Notes: generated by a model from the letters alone, not told the origin. DNA of 64,000 nucleotides from Sphingomonas sp. LaA6.9 (GCF_022601895.1 NZ_JAKVIO010000002.1:124001-188000), one strand, 5' to 3'. Positions 44,632 to 59,226 are shown, counted from the stretch's first letter. Translations and numbers: made by a program.

Positions 44632-45303
44632 TCAGTAGTCGCCGCGCGCCGCGTTACGGGCTTCAAGCACGTCCCAAAGTCCGCGATGCTGCGCCAGAAT
44701 CTGTTGCGCGCCAAAGCCGAGCGCGCGTTCGATGCTGGGCGTCTCAGCGATCGTCATCGCGACGGTGCGGGTCTCGCGCTCGTCGGGCAACCGGGCGGGC
44801 TGAACGGGAATCCCCAGTCGCTCGGCGGCGGTGTCGAGCACGCGGCGGATTGCCTTCCAGTCCATGATGAGAGCGATCGCGGCACCAAGTGCGCAGCCGA
44901 CGCGATCGGACTGGGCGAGCATTTCAAGCGCGTGCCGCTGCCCCATCACCGCCGCTTCGCACTCGGCCTGGCCGGGCGTGCTCGGGATCGGGCCAGCCGC
45001 GACCGTGATTCGCGTGAGATATCCACGCTCACGCGAAAATCCGTCGGCAGCGTCGATGAGCCAGCCACGGGCTGCTGCGTGTACGGTCTTGGTCGCCGCC
45101 AGATCGATCACGCCAGGGTGGCGACCATGAAGCACGCACAGATAATGCGCGGCATCGGCAAGATTGCGCGTCGCATGGCGCCCTGACAGCAGATCGCCGG
45201 AGTGCGCATAGCCTTGCGCGCCCGATCCGTCCGCCTCGACCAGCGCGGCCAGCATGTCGGAAACGCCGCCGCTGCGCGCGGTCTGAATAGCTTGTATCGC
45301 CAT
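44632..45303 (-). CDS. Protein of unknown function (cytoplasmic, helical)
   Basis: A 223-residue protein with no signal, no membrane segment and no recognised motif. It is mainly helical, with GVSDMLAALVEADGSG, DAAHYLCVLHGRHPGVIDLAA, GFSRERGYLTRITVAAGPIPSTPGQAECEAAV and DRVGCALGAAIALIMDWKAIRRVLD. The overall style (Ala/Leu/Arg-rich, His and Cys scattered) suggests a conserved sphingomonad protein, but I cannot name it. ATG 45303 has GGGGA upstream. It stands 150 bases from the TonB receptor start and 105 bases before MoxR. Confidence 0.7.
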   Translation of the reverse strand: MAIQAIQTARSGGVSDMLAALVEADGSGAQGYAHSGDLLSGRHATRNLADAAHYLCVLHGRHPGVIDLAATKTVHAAARGWLIDAADGFSRERGYLTRITVAAGPIPSTPGQAECEAAVMGQRHALEMLAQSDRVGCALGAAIALIMDWKAIRRVLDTAAERLGIPVQPARLPDERETRTVAMTIAETPSIERALGFGAQQILAQHRGLWDVLEARNAARGDY

Positions 45304-45407
45304 CCGAAATCCCCAAAAATCGTGGTGCGCCCATAAGGGCGTTCAATCATCTGGGCGACCTTCTATATCAGTCGCGTAAAGAGGCGGTTTATTTCGCATT
45401 AGGGCGC

Positions 45408-45423
45408 TGGTCAGAATTGACCA
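45408..45423. promoter_or_regulatory. 16-bp palindrome TGGTCA-GAAT-TGACCA
   Basis: Perfect six-base arms around GAAT, 105 bases upstream of the unknown gene starting at 45303. It is a possible operator site; no regulator gene is nearby. Confidence 0.3.
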
Positions 45424-45453
45424 CATCCAAGCGGCCCTGCGCATCGTATCGCT

Positions 45454-47646
45454 TCAGAAACTGAAGCCGAGCGTCGCATTGACGGTCCGTCGAATACCGA
45501 CAAAGCAATCGCCGCGACCGAGGCAGGTTGAGTAATATTTCTTGTCGAACAGGTTTGTCGCGCTGACCGTCAGGCTCCAGGGGCCCCGGTCAATGGCAAT
45601 CAGTGCGTCGGCCAGCACATAATCGGGACTGATCACCTTCCCGCTGCCGCTCAGCGTTTCGGACACGCTTTCATCGACATAGCGCACGCCCGCGCCCAGC
45701 TGGAGCCCGACCTCCTCATTGAGACTGAGATATTTCGTACCCCAGAGTGACGCGAGATGCCGGGGGACGCTCTCCACCTGCAGGTTCCCGCGGGCGCGAT
45801 CCTTCGCGCGTGTGTAGCTATATGTGGCAACGATATCGAAATTCCCGGGGAGCGATTTGGACGCCTCCAGCTCGATGCCCTGCGTGCTGATTTTGCCAGC
45901 CTGTACCGCATTGAGCGGATTGCCGGGATCGGCCAGCAAGCGGTTCTCGTCGTCGAGATCGAAGGCCGCGACCGTAAGCATCGCCGAGGAGTCGGGGCGC
46001 CATTTAAGACCAAGCTCATATTGCCGGCCGTGCTGTGGCAGATAGCGATTGCCGGATGCGTCGCGCCCATTGATCGGCAGGAAGGATTCCGAATAGTTCA
46101 CATAGGGGAGAACGCCGCCTCCCAGATCCACCATCAGCCCTGCGCGCCCGGTGGTCGCCTTGTGGACGATCTCGCCCAGACTTGCGACATTGTCTTCGAA
46201 CCGGTCACGACGAATGCCCAGTACCAGCAACACCTTGTCGAACGCGCGCGTCTGGCTCTGGAGATAGGCACCAAGCTGGGTCTGGACCTGGCGACCATCA
46301 TCGATCAGCGGGTTGGCGATGATATTCCCGAATTCGGGGGCATAGGCGTCGATCGGCGTCGCCGAAGGCGCCAGCGAAAGCACGGGCAAGCCGTTGGTAT
46401 CGAGCGCAGCAGCGCCCGAATAGCCCCCGGTCGAGCGCATCGTGCTGCTGTGGTGCACATAATCGATACCCGCCAGCAACTCGTGCGTCAGCGCGCCCGT
46501 CGAAAAATCGAACTGCAACTGGCTGTCGCTCGTGAAGACGCTGGATCGGAATAGCTCACCAAAGGCGAAGCGGTTGAGGATTCGATCCTGGCCGCGCGCT
46601 GCATAGTCGGGGAACCATACGTTCAGATACGCATCGGCGGGATCGAGAAAGGGATCGTCCGGATTGGTATAGACATCGGCGTAATGCAGGTACTGGTTCG
46701 ACCTGAACCATTCCTGTCGCAGATTCTGGCGGAATTCGACCACATGCGAGAACTGATGCGAAAAGTTCGCGGCTATCCACTGGCTGTCGAGATCGACGCG
46801 GTCGGTCGAAGGCTCGCCGAGCTGGGTGCTCCATGAAAGTCGCCCGTTGGGGGCATCGCGTAACGTCCCCGCCAGCGGCAGAATCTGTCCGACCCAGCCG
46901 CTCTCGTCATTCTGCGCCTGGCCGAGAAGCGTCAGGCTGGTATCCTCGCCAATCTGCCAGGTCAGCGACGCGTTGAGCAGCCAGCGGCGATCGGTGGCGA
47001 AGTCGGTCTGCGACTCGCTGTCCCGCCACACACCGATCACGCGGCCCGCGAGTTGATCGGTCACAAGTGGCCCGGTGAGGTCGAAGCCAAGCTCCTTGCG
47101 GTCGAAGCTGCCATAGGACGCGAAAAGCGTACCCTGCGTCTCGAACTCGGGTCGTTTGGTGACGATGTTGAGCAGTCCGCCGACCGAGCCCTGACCATGA
47201 AGCATCGCGGACGCGCCGCGCAGTATCTCTATGCGCGAGAGCGTGAACAATTCGGGACGCGGGCCCTCGCGATAGCCGAAGGTACGACGCAAGCCGTCCT
47301 GATAGATCGGCGCTTCGATTCCCCGGATGAAGCCATAATCGCCACGCGCGTCGAGCCCGTAGGCGTCGGTGCGGACGCCGGTGGCATAGCGCAGGCTGTC
47401 GTGCAGGTTGAGCGCGCCCATCTCGTCAAACCTGTCGACCAAGATCACGCTGGCCGACTGGGGCGTCTGGATGAGCGGGATTTCGTCATCCGGCTGGCCG
47501 GTGTCTTGCGCCCGGTCGTCAGTGGTGGCCGCCGTCGGTTCGTCGGCGGGGAAGGGGTCGCCTTTCGCATCCTGCGCTTGCGCCGTCGCCGCGAAAATCA
47601 CGGTCGAAGCAAGGAGCAGCGCCTTCAGCGTGCGGCTCTTGAGCAT
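45454..47646 (-). CDS. TonB-dependent siderophore receptor
   Basis: A 730-residue outer-membrane gated porin. It has a signal (MLKSRTLKALLLASTVIFAATAQA), a plug domain (PQSASVILVDRFDE, SLRYATGVRTDAYG, GFIRGIEAPIYQDGLR, IEILRGASAMLHGQGSVGGLLNIVTKRP), and a beta barrel ending in a terminal Phe (TVNATLGFSF). The plug style matches FhuA/FoxA-like siderophore receptors. No TonB/ExbB genes or siderophore synthesis genes lie nearby, so it probably takes up a foreign siderophore. The start is ATG 47646; an in-frame ATG at 47658 is an alternative. A clear Fur site was not found. Confidence 0.9.
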   Translation of the reverse strand: MLKSRTLKALLLASTVIFAATAQAQDAKGDPFPADEPTAATTDDRAQDTGQPDDEIPLIQTPQSASVILVDRFDEMGALNLHDSLRYATGVRTDAYGLDARGDYGFIRGIEAPIYQDGLRRTFGYREGPRPELFTLSRIEILRGASAMLHGQGSVGGLLNIVTKRPEFETQGTLFASYGSFDRKELGFDLTGPLVTDQLAGRVIGVWRDSESQTDFATDRRWLLNASLTWQIGEDTSLTLLGQAQNDESGWVGQILPLAGTLRDAPNGRLSWSTQLGEPSTDRVDLDSQWIAANFSHQFSHVVEFRQNLRQEWFRSNQYLHYADVYTNPDDPFLDPADAYLNVWFPDYAARGQDRILNRFAFGELFRSSVFTSDSQLQFDFSTGALTHELLAGIDYVHHSSTMRSTGGYSGAAALDTNGLPVLSLAPSATPIDAYAPEFGNIIANPLIDDGRQVQTQLGAYLQSQTRAFDKVLLVLGIRRDRFEDNVASLGEIVHKATTGRAGLMVDLGGGVLPYVNYSESFLPINGRDASGNRYLPQHGRQYELGLKWRPDSSAMLTVAAFDLDDENRLLADPGNPLNAVQAGKISTQGIELEASKSLPGNFDIVATYSYTRAKDRARGNLQVESVPRHLASLWGTKYLSLNEEVGLQLGAGVRYVDESVSETLSGSGKVISPDYVLADALIAIDRGPWSLTVSATNLFDKKYYSTCLGRGDCFVGIRRTVNATLGFSF

Positions 47647-47764
47647 GGCGGTGATCATTCCCCCTGTGGCAACCGACCCCGGTCGCACGGCGGTGTTCGA
47701 AAATGCAGATGAACCTGCGATGTATGCGGGGCTCATGCGAGGAGATTGGGGCAGCTGTCGATTC

Positions 47765-47794
47765 AAAAAGGGCGGCACCGCATCGGCACCGCCC
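47765..47794 (-). terminator. Intrinsic terminator of the yqeY-dnaG-rpoD transcript
   Basis: On the minus strand GGGCGGTGCCG and CGGTGCCGCCC form an 11-bp stem (two G-U pairs) with loop ATG, followed by TTTTT. It lies 20 bases past the rpoD stop. Confidence 0.88.
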
Positions 47795-47814
47795 TTGATC
47801 CAGATTCGGAAAAC

Positions 47815-49848
<2,034 letters not shown>

Positions 49849-49867
49849 TTACTCGCCTTGTCCCAAG

Positions 49868-51739
49868 TCACCCACCGGCATCATCGTCGCCCTGCGTCAG
49901 CGCCGCGAGCCGCATTTCTGCCTCTTTGCGCGCCGCTTGCAAGCGGCGTTGTTCCTCATATGCCTCATCGTCCCACTCGCGCTCCAATCGCGCCGTTGCG
50001 GCAGCGATGGCTGCGTCGAGTTCCGGACGTGCAACAAGCGCATCTATAGCCATTATAAGATTGCGCTGCGCGGCCTCCGGTTCCGCATTGCTGCGCTTCG
50101 AGGAAAAGGCAAGCCTGTTTGTAGCCAGAAGGTCCGCAACCAGCCCGCCAAGGCCGGCCTCGGCCAATATGGTATGCAGCGAAGCGAGATCAAGGTGCGC
50201 GACAGTAAAGCTGGCTTCCAGCAAGGCCTTGCGCAATTCCTCGAGCGCGCCGTCGGTCAATTCGAGCGCCGAAATTGCTTCCGCGCAGGGCGCAATAACG
50301 CTCGGATTGTTCAGCAATCCCGCGAAAAGTGCGCGCGCCAGCATCGGTTCTATTCCGCTGCGACTGATGGAACGGGTCTTGTCGGATACCGGCCGTTCGG
50401 GCGGCTGCCAGCGTCCTCCCGAACGCGGCTGATATTGCGGTCGCGACTGGTATGGCTGTTGTGGTCGAAATTCGCGGCGCTGATTGTAGAGAGCATCGAA
50501 ACGCTCGCGAAACTCCGCAAAATACTGCTCGCGAACGTCGCCATCGCCGATCGCCTTGGCGTGAATGTTGAGCCGACGACGCAGCCCGGCGCGCGCCTCG
50601 GGTGTGTCGAGAGGCTCGGCCGCCTGCTCGTGGCGCCAGAGTCGGTCGGCGAGTCCTTCGGGGCTCGCGGCCAGCGCTTCGAAGGCTTGCCGCCCGCCCG
50701 CCTTGACGAGATCGTCGGGATCCTGCCCCGCGGGAAGCGTGAGAAAGCGGAGCGAACGTCCGGGTTCGAGGTGCGGCAGCGCTCGCTCGGCGGCGCGGAT
50801 CGAGGCCTTTTGCCCGGCATTGTCGCCGTCGAAGCACAGAATCGGCGTCTCCGTCATGCGCCACAATCGTTCGATCTGCATCTCGGTTAGTGCGGTGCCG
50901 AGTGGCGCGACCGCCTCCTCGATTCCCGCCTGGGCGAGCGCGATCACGTCCATATAGCCCTCGACCACGATCACACGCCCCGATTTACGCGCCGCGGGCG
51001 CGGCCCGATCGAGATTGTAGAGCGTGCGTCCCTTGTCGAAGAGCGGGGTATCTGGCGAATTGAGATATTTGGGCTCACCGGCCCCCAGAATCCGTCCACC
51101 GAAAGCGATCACGCGGCCTCGCTGGTCGCGGATCGGGATCATCAGGCGGCCGCGAAAGCGGTCATAGGGTTCGCGTTCACCCTCAGGCTCGATCAGAAGA
51201 CCTGCCTCGATCAGTGTCGCCTCACCGAAATCCCTGAGCGCGGCTTTGAGGCGCCCACGCGAATCGGGAGCGAAGCCGAAGCCGAAGGTCTTGCGCGTCT
51301 TTTCGCTTATCCCGCGTTTCTTGAGGTAGGCGCGCGCCTCGGCGCCGTCGATTCCCGCCAGCTGTTCCTCGAACCAGATCTGCGCGCGCTCCATCGCAGC
51401 GTGCAAGCCCGTTGCGCGCTCAGCGCGTTCCTGCGCCTGCGGATCGGGGGCGGGGACGTCCATCCCCGCGGACTGCGCCAGTTCCTTCACCGCATCCATG
51501 AAGGGCAGCCCGCGCTGGTCGGTCATCCAGCGGATCGCGTCGCCATGCGCCGAACAGCCGAAGCAGTGGTAAAAGCCCTTCTCGTCGTTGATGTAGAAGC
51601 TGGGCGTCTTCTCGTTGTGGAACGGGCAGCACGCCTTGAACTCGCGTCCCGCGCGCTGGAGCTTCACGGTCTTGCCGATCAGCGCGGACAACAGCGTCCG
51701 CGCGCGAAGTTCGTCGAGGAATTGGGGGGAGAGGCTCAT
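49868..51739 (-). CDS. dnaG: DNA primase
   Basis: A 623-residue primase that makes RNA primers at the replication fork. The zinc finger is Cys38-x2-His41 ... Cys59-x2-Cys62, followed by the RNA-polymerase core with the Toprim motif VVEGYMDVIALAQAG near residue 265 and CFDGDNAGQKA as the metal-binding loop. The C-terminal helicase-binding part (about 440-600) is divergent, as usual. It lies between yqeY and rpoD in the macromolecular-synthesis operon; its stop is 19 bases before rpoD, and its start 10 bases past yqeY. Confidence 0.96.
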   Translation of the reverse strand: MSLSPQFLDELRARTLLSALIGKTVKLQRAGREFKACCPFHNEKTPSFYINDEKGFYHCFGCSAHGDAIRWMTDQRGLPFMDAVKELAQSAGMDVPAPDPQAQERAERATGLHAAMERAQIWFEEQLAGIDGAEARAYLKKRGISEKTRKTFGFGFAPDSRGRLKAALRDFGEATLIEAGLLIEPEGEREPYDRFRGRLMIPIRDQRGRVIAFGGRILGAGEPKYLNSPDTPLFDKGRTLYNLDRAAPAARKSGRVIVVEGYMDVIALAQAGIEEAVAPLGTALTEMQIERLWRMTETPILCFDGDNAGQKASIRAAERALPHLEPGRSLRFLTLPAGQDPDDLVKAGGRQAFEALAASPEGLADRLWRHEQAAEPLDTPEARAGLRRRLNIHAKAIGDGDVREQYFAEFRERFDALYNQRREFRPQQPYQSRPQYQPRSGGRWQPPERPVSDKTRSISRSGIEPMLARALFAGLLNNPSVIAPCAEAISALELTDGALEELRKALLEASFTVAHLDLASLHTILAEAGLGGLVADLLATNRLAFSSKRSNAEPEAAQRNLIMAIDALVARPELDAAIAAATARLEREWDDEAYEEQRRLQAARKEAEMRLAALTQGDDDAGG

Positions 51740-51749
51740 TCTCTCCCGA

Positions 51750-52202
51750 TCAGGCGAGAGCCGCCTTCACCAGCCCGCTGGCCTTGCTCATGTCGAGCTG
51801 CGGGCCGTGCCGCTCTTTGAGCACCGCCATCACGCGGCCCATGTCCTTGACCGACGCGGCGCCGATCTCGGTCTTGATCGCCTCGATCGCCGCGCGTGTG
51901 TCGTCCTCGCTCATTTGTGCGGGAAGGAAGCGCTCGATCACGGACAGCTCGGCTTTCTCTGCCGCGGCCAGCTCGTCACGACCGCCCTTTTCGTAAAGCT
52001 CGATCGATTCGCGGCGCTGCTTCACCATCTTCTGGAGCACTTCTACGACCAGCGCATCGTCGTCGTCGGGTGCCTTGCCCGTACGTGCTTCGATATCGCG
52101 GTTCTTGAGTGCGGCCTGGATCAGGCGCACCGCGGCGGTGCTTTCCTTGTCGCCGGCCTTCATGGCGGCGATCTGCGCGGCTTTGATGTCGTCGCGAATC
52201 AT
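51750..52202 (-). CDS. GatB/YqeY domain protein
   Basis: A 150-residue protein of the YqeY family, homologous to the tail of the GatB amidotransferase subunit. KAGDKESTAAVRLIQAALKNRDIEAR and the second helical half (FLPAQMSEDDTRAAIEAIKTEIGA, KDMGRVMAVLKERHGPQLDMSKASGLVKAAL) are typical. A link to tRNA or amidation is inferred, but the enzymatic role of free YqeY proteins is not proven. It heads the yqeY-dnaG-rpoD operon and diverges from carA across 129 bp. Confidence 0.93.
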   Translation of the reverse strand: MIRDDIKAAQIAAMKAGDKESTAAVRLIQAALKNRDIEARTGKAPDDDDALVVEVLQKMVKQRRESIELYEKGGRDELAAAEKAELSVIERFLPAQMSEDDTRAAIEAIKTEIGAASVKDMGRVMAVLKERHGPQLDMSKASGLVKAALA

Positions 52203-52331
52203 GGGGTGCTTTCGGCTGAACTTTCGGAAACGATGAGCTTAGCCAAGGCTTGCGGATTTTAATAGATTGACCCGGCCGGGCGTGGCACCTAGTGACGCGG
52301 CCGTTTAACCGACAGCCCAGGAGCACATGTC

Positions 52332-53504
52332 ATGGCCGACGCCAAATCCCTACGCGCGCCCGATGGAGCGACGGGGGTATTGGTTCTGGCTGATGGCGCC
52401 GTCCTGTGGGGACGCGGATTCGGCGCCAGCGGCGAGGCGGTGGGCGAAGTCTGCTTCAACACCGCGATGACGGGCTATCAGGAAGTGATGACCGATCCGT
52501 CCTATGCGGGGCAGATCATCAACTTCACCTTTCCGCACATTGGAAACGTCGGCACCAACCGCGACGATGTCGAGGCGACCAATCCGCACGCGCTTGGCCT
52601 GATCGTTCGCGAGGACGTGACCAACCCCAGCAATTTCCGCAACATCCAGCATTTCGACGAATGGCTGAAGGCCAATGGCCGGATCGGCCTCGCCGGAATC
52701 GACACGCGCGCACTCACCCGCCGCATCCGGCAGAAGGGCGCGCCCAACGGTGTGATTGCGCACAATGCATGGGGCGAATTCGATATCGACGCGCTGCTCA
52801 AGAAAGCGCGCGAATGGCCGGGTCTCGAGGGCATGGATCTCGCAAAGGAGGTCTCGACGCTGCAGAGCTATCAGTGGCGCGACGGGCTCTGGACGCTCAG
52901 GGACGGTTACCATCTCAACGAGGCGGGCGATGACCGCCCGCACGTCGTCGCGATCGATTATGGCCTCAAGCGCAATATCCTGCGGAACCTCGTCGCTGCT
53001 GGTGCGCGCGTGACGGTGGTGAAGGCGACCGCGACCGCCGAGGAGGTGCTGGCGCTCAACCCCGATGGCATATTCCTATCGAACGGCCCCGGAGACCCCG
53101 CCGCGACCGGGGAATATGCGGTGCCCGTGATCCGCGAACTGCTCGAAACGGCCAAGCCGATCTTCGGCATCTGCCTCGGCCACCAGCTTCTCGCGATCGC
53201 AGTGGGCGGCAAGACGATCAAGATGCATCAGGGGCATCGCGGCGCCAATCACCCGGTCAAGCGCCTCGACGACGGCCAGGTCGAGATCACCAGCATGAAC
53301 CACGGCTTCGCGGTCGAGGTGGCGACGCTCCCCGCCAATGCGCGCGAAACGCATGTCTCGCTGTTCGATGGTTCGAATTGCGGCTTCGAACTGACCGACA
53401 AGCCCGTCTTCTCGGTGCAGTACCACCCCGAGGCGAGCCCCGGTCCGCAGGACAGCCATTATCTGTTCGAGAAGTTTGTCGGACGACTGGAGAAGGGCGC
53501 GTGA
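52332..53504 (+). CDS. carA: Carbamoyl-phosphate synthase small (glutaminase) subunit
   Basis: A 390-residue subunit that hydrolyses glutamine and channels ammonia to CarB for arginine and pyrimidine synthesis. The N-terminal half shows CFNTAMTGYQEVMTDPSYAGQI and GTNRDDVEATNPHALGLIVRE, and the class I amidotransferase triad is Cys281 (GICLGHQLLAIA), His365 and Glu367 (QYHPEASPGPQD). ATG 52332 has AGGAG upstream, and TTGACC (52267), 17 bases, TAGTGA (52290) may be the promoter. Its stop is overlapped by the GTG of the small lipoprotein gene, which in turn overlaps carB. Confidence 0.96.
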   Translation: MADAKSLRAPDGATGVLVLADGAVLWGRGFGASGEAVGEVCFNTAMTGYQEVMTDPSYAGQIINFTFPHIGNVGTNRDDVEATNPHALGLIVREDVTNPSNFRNIQHFDEWLKANGRIGLAGIDTRALTRRIRQKGAPNGVIAHNAWGEFDIDALLKKAREWPGLEGMDLAKEVSTLQSYQWRDGLWTLRDGYHLNEAGDDRPHVVAIDYGLKRNILRNLVAAGARVTVVKATATAEEVLALNPDGIFLSNGPGDPAATGEYAVPVIRELLETAKPIFGICLGHQLLAIAVGGKTIKMHQGHRGANHPVKRLDDGQVEITSMNHGFAVEVATLPANARETHVSLFDGSNCGFELTDKPVFSVQYHPEASPGPQDSHYLFEKFVGRLEKGA

Positions 53505-53766
53505 GGTTAGTCGCCGTCGCCGGTGTTTCTGCCGCGACCGTTTTGATTGGCTGTTACAGTGCCCCGAGCCTGCCTGCGTCGGCTTTGGATATTCTCCGCT
53601 CATGCGATGTACCGCAGAGATATGCGGGTTGGTGCGAGGAGTGCGGATATTTCAAGGTGGTCCTCCCGAGCGAGGATTCCTTCCGGTCGAAACGGACCTG
53701 CCTCGAAAACACGATTACTGAACGCAATGAACGCAATTTGGTCTTGTCCCAGGAAACGCTTCGCTG

Positions 53767-53767
<1 letters not shown>
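53501..53767 (+). CDS. Small Cys-rich lipoprotein encoded between carA and carB
   Basis: An 88-residue product. A GTG at 53501 overlaps the carA stop (GTGA), and the TGA stop ends on the first base of the carB ATG. The N-terminus [18 protein letters not shown] has the pattern of a lipoprotein signal, with lipobox LIGC and Cys18 as lipidated residue. The mature part has four more cysteines (35, 45, 48 and 67; the WCEEC pair could bind metal or form a disulfide) and polar residues towards the end. I recognise no family. It could be a non-coding spacer, but start, stop and signal align well. Confidence 0.6.
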
Positions 53768-57105
<3,338 letters not shown>

Positions 57106-57187
57106 TCCCGACAATTTAAGCGTGGCGGGCGGCTTTTCACTTCAGGGGTGAGGCCGCTTGGGGGAAGCTTTGACAAAGGACCGTTGG

Positions 57188-57664
57188 ATGGCGACCGTCG
57201 AGAAATTGCCGATGCTGGCAGAAGGCTATGACAAGCTGACGGAGTCCCTCCGTCGCCTCAAGGCCGAGCGCCCGGAGATCGTCGACGCGATCGAGGAAGC
57301 GCGTGCGCATGGCGACCTTTCGGAAAATGCCGAATATCATGCCGCCAAGGAGCGGCAGGGCCAGATCGAGGCGTCGATCGCCGATATCGAGGATCGCCTC
57401 AGCCGTGCGCAGATCATCGACCCCACCTCGCTTTCGGGCGACAAGGTGATCTTCGGCGCGACCGTGACGTTGCTCGACGAGGATGAAAAGCCCGTGAAGT
57501 ACCAGATCGTCGGCCAGACCGAGGCCGATGCCAAGGTCGGCCGCATCTCGTACAACTCGCCGCTGGGCCGCGCGCTGATCGGGCGCCAGGTCGAGGACGA
57601 GGTCGAGGTGTCGGTGCCCTCGGGCGACCGCTACTATCTGGTTTCCAAGATCGAATTCATCTGA
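57188..57664 (+). CDS. greA: Transcription elongation factor GreA
   Basis: A 158-residue cleavage factor that rescues backtracked RNA polymerase. The N-terminal coiled coil has the acidic tip ([19 protein letters not shown]) and the C-terminal FKBP-like domain includes [25 protein letters not shown]. The length is exactly that of the E. coli protein when read from ATG 57188, which follows AAAGGA; an opening 10 codons longer exists. It lies 82 bases after carB. Confidence 0.96.
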   Translation: MATVEKLPMLAEGYDKLTESLRRLKAERPEIVDAIEEARAHGDLSENAEYHAAKERQGQIEASIADIEDRLSRAQIIDPTSLSGDKVIFGATVTLLDEDEKPVKYQIVGQTEADAKVGRISYNSPLGRALIGRQVEDEVEVSVPSGDRYYLVSKIEFI

Positions 57665-57671
57665 TCGCGGG

Positions 57672-58301
57672 ATGCGTATCCCGCAGGGCAAGGTAACCAA
57701 CGCGCTGGTGATCGCCACCAGCGCGATCTGGCTCGCACTGACGCTCGGCGGCTATGAAGATCTCGCCGCGGGCGCGGGCGGCTTCTTTTCCGCGCGCCTT
57801 TCTGGCGCACTCGTGCTTGAAGGCGCTTTGCCCGCATGGTTGACGCCGCTCTCGGCGGCGTTCCTCCACGCCGACATCTTTCACCTCGCCTTCAACATGC
57901 TGATGCTGTTCTATTGCGGGCGTTTTGTGGAAGCGGCGATCGGCCCCACCGGGCTGGGCGTGCTCTATGTCATCGGGGCCTATGCTTCAGCGGCTGCCGA
58001 GTATCTCTGGGATCCCGTCAATGTCGTGCCGATGATCGGCGCCAGTGGCGCGATCTCGGCGATTGTCGGCTGCTATGCGATGCTGTTCGGCCAGAACCGT
58101 ATCCGACCGCTGGGACCGATCCCCGCGCGCATCATCCAGATCGTCTGGCTTGCTGCCGCATGGATCGTGATCCAGGGCCTGATCGGCATTGCGACCTGGG
58201 GTTCGATGACGCGCATCGCCATCGTCGCGCATATCGGCGGTTTCATTCCCGGCCTGCTGCTGGCGCGCCCGCTGCTACTCTGGCGCTACCGCAAGGCCTG
58301 A
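57672..58301 (+). CDS. Rhomboid-family intramembrane serine protease
   Basis: A 209-residue polytopic membrane protein with about six hydrophobic helices. HADIFHLAFNML gives His66, His71 and Asn75, the catalytic Ser125 lies in GASGAIS, and His187 in VAHIGGFIPG closes the dyad. It should cleave transmembrane segments of unknown substrates. ATG 57672 is 7 bases after the greA stop. Alternative starts would remove part of the first helix. Confidence 0.92.
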   Translation: MRIPQGKVTNALVIATSAIWLALTLGGYEDLAAGAGGFFSARLSGALVLEGALPAWLTPLSAAFLHADIFHLAFNMLMLFYCGRFVEAAIGPTGLGVLYVIGAYASAAAEYLWDPVNVVPMIGASGAISAIVGCYAMLFGQNRIRPLGPIPARIIQIVWLAAAWIVIQGLIGIATWGSMTRIAIVAHIGGFIPGLLLARPLLLWRYRKA

Positions 58302-58356
58302 GCCTCAACGCGGCGTCATCGTCGCTGCAGCGGAAATGACGCCACGATCGATCGGT

Positions 58357-58593
58357 TCAGTCGCCCTTGTCCGCCGGCGCCACTATGTCGGGCTGAAGCA
58401 GCCGATGAAGGTGGACGACGACATATTTCATCTCGGCATCGTCGACCGTGCGCTGCGCCGCCGCGCGCCACGCCTTTTCAGCGCTGGCATAATCGGGAAA
58501 GACGCCGACGATGTCGATTGACTTGAGATCGTCGAAGTCGAGCGTCTGCGGGTCGCTTACGCGGCCGCCGAAGACGAGGTGCAATTTGCTCAT
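58357..58593 (-). CDS. DUF4170 domain protein
   Basis: A 78-residue protein of the DUF4170 family, common in alphaproteobacteria and of unknown function. MSKLHLVFGGRVSDPQTLDFDDLKSIDIVGVFPDYASAEKAW and the later YVVVHLHRLLQPD match the family from end to end. ATG 58593 fits the family start. It lies downstream of the four stress-type genes in the same direction with a 78-base gap and is convergent with the rhomboid gene. Confidence 0.88.
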   Translation of the reverse strand: MSKLHLVFGGRVSDPQTLDFDDLKSIDIVGVFPDYASAEKAWRAAAQRTVDDAEMKYVVVHLHRLLQPDIVAPADKGD

Positions 58594-58671
58594 GGGGTCA
58601 CCAGATCTGTTGGGATTTGGCGGGCTCACTAGGCAGCATGCCGGGCGCCGTCAATGCGAACGCTCGGAAAA

Positions 58672-59223
58672 TCAGCGCTTCTTCCCGGCACCACCGACGC
58701 TCTTGCCCGCCGCAGACCCGGCTTCCTCGACGGCGGTCACCACCGCGCTGACGAGCTGATTGAGTTGCGACTTTGCAGAATCGGCATTGATGCCAAGCGC
58801 GTCGAGCTTCTTCTGTCCCGCATTCTTGGCTGCCTTGGCTGCGGCCGATGCACCCTTGTTGAGCTTCTTGCCGGTGGCGCCCAGCGTCTTGGTCTCGCGC
58901 TCGGTGCGGGGCAGCAAAGAACCCACAAGCGCGCCAAGGGCAATGCCGCCGACCAGAAAGGCGAGGGGATTGTCCTGGACCTGCTCAGCGGTCTTGGCCT
59001 TTGCGGTCTTTGCGCCCTTCTGCGCGCCCGCATAGGCCTTGCGGGCCTTGACCTTGCTCGTCTCGAGCGCTTCAGCCGCCCTGGCCCTTCCGGTGGCATA
59101 AGCGGCCTCGGCGCGTTCGCGCGCGGCATGGGCTCCCTCCTTCACCTGCTCGCTCGCCGCGCCGATCTTTTCGCTCGCCATCGCCGAAACCTTGCGGGCA
59201 TTATCGGTGATCGGATTGGTCAT
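58672..59223 (-). CDS. Membrane-anchored Ala/Lys-rich helical protein (DUF883/YqjD-like)
   Basis: A 183-residue protein of low complexity. Residues 1-80 form a charged amphipathic helix (KVSAMASEKIGAASEQVKEGAHAARERAEAA), 85-105 a membrane helix (NPLAFLVGGIALGALVGSLLPR), and the rest a Lys/Ala-rich helix (KKLNKGASAAAKAAKNAGQKK). The layout is that of YqjD/ElaB (DUF883) proteins that anchor ribosomes or DNA to the inner membrane in stationary phase. The assignment is by layout and not by direct identity. It is fourth in the operon led by the gene at 60508. Confidence 0.7.
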   Translation of the reverse strand: MTNPITDNARKVSAMASEKIGAASEQVKEGAHAARERAEAAYATGRARAAEALETSKVKARKAYAGAQKGAKTAKAKTAEQVQDNPLAFLVGGIALGALVGSLLPRTERETKTLGATGKKLNKGASAAAKAAKNAGQKKLDALGINADSAKSQLNQLVSAVVTAVEEAGSAAGKSVGGAGKKR

Positions 59224-59226
59224 TTT

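Noticed and set aside
47647-47764. Fur site upstream of the TonB receptor
   Set aside because: ATGCAGATGA and nearby TGCG have only partial symmetry and do not make a convincing box by eye.
57106-57187. Bulged stem GCGGC...GCCGC between carB and greA as a terminator
   Set aside because: The stem is interrupted and no U-tract follows; greA may be co-transcribed.
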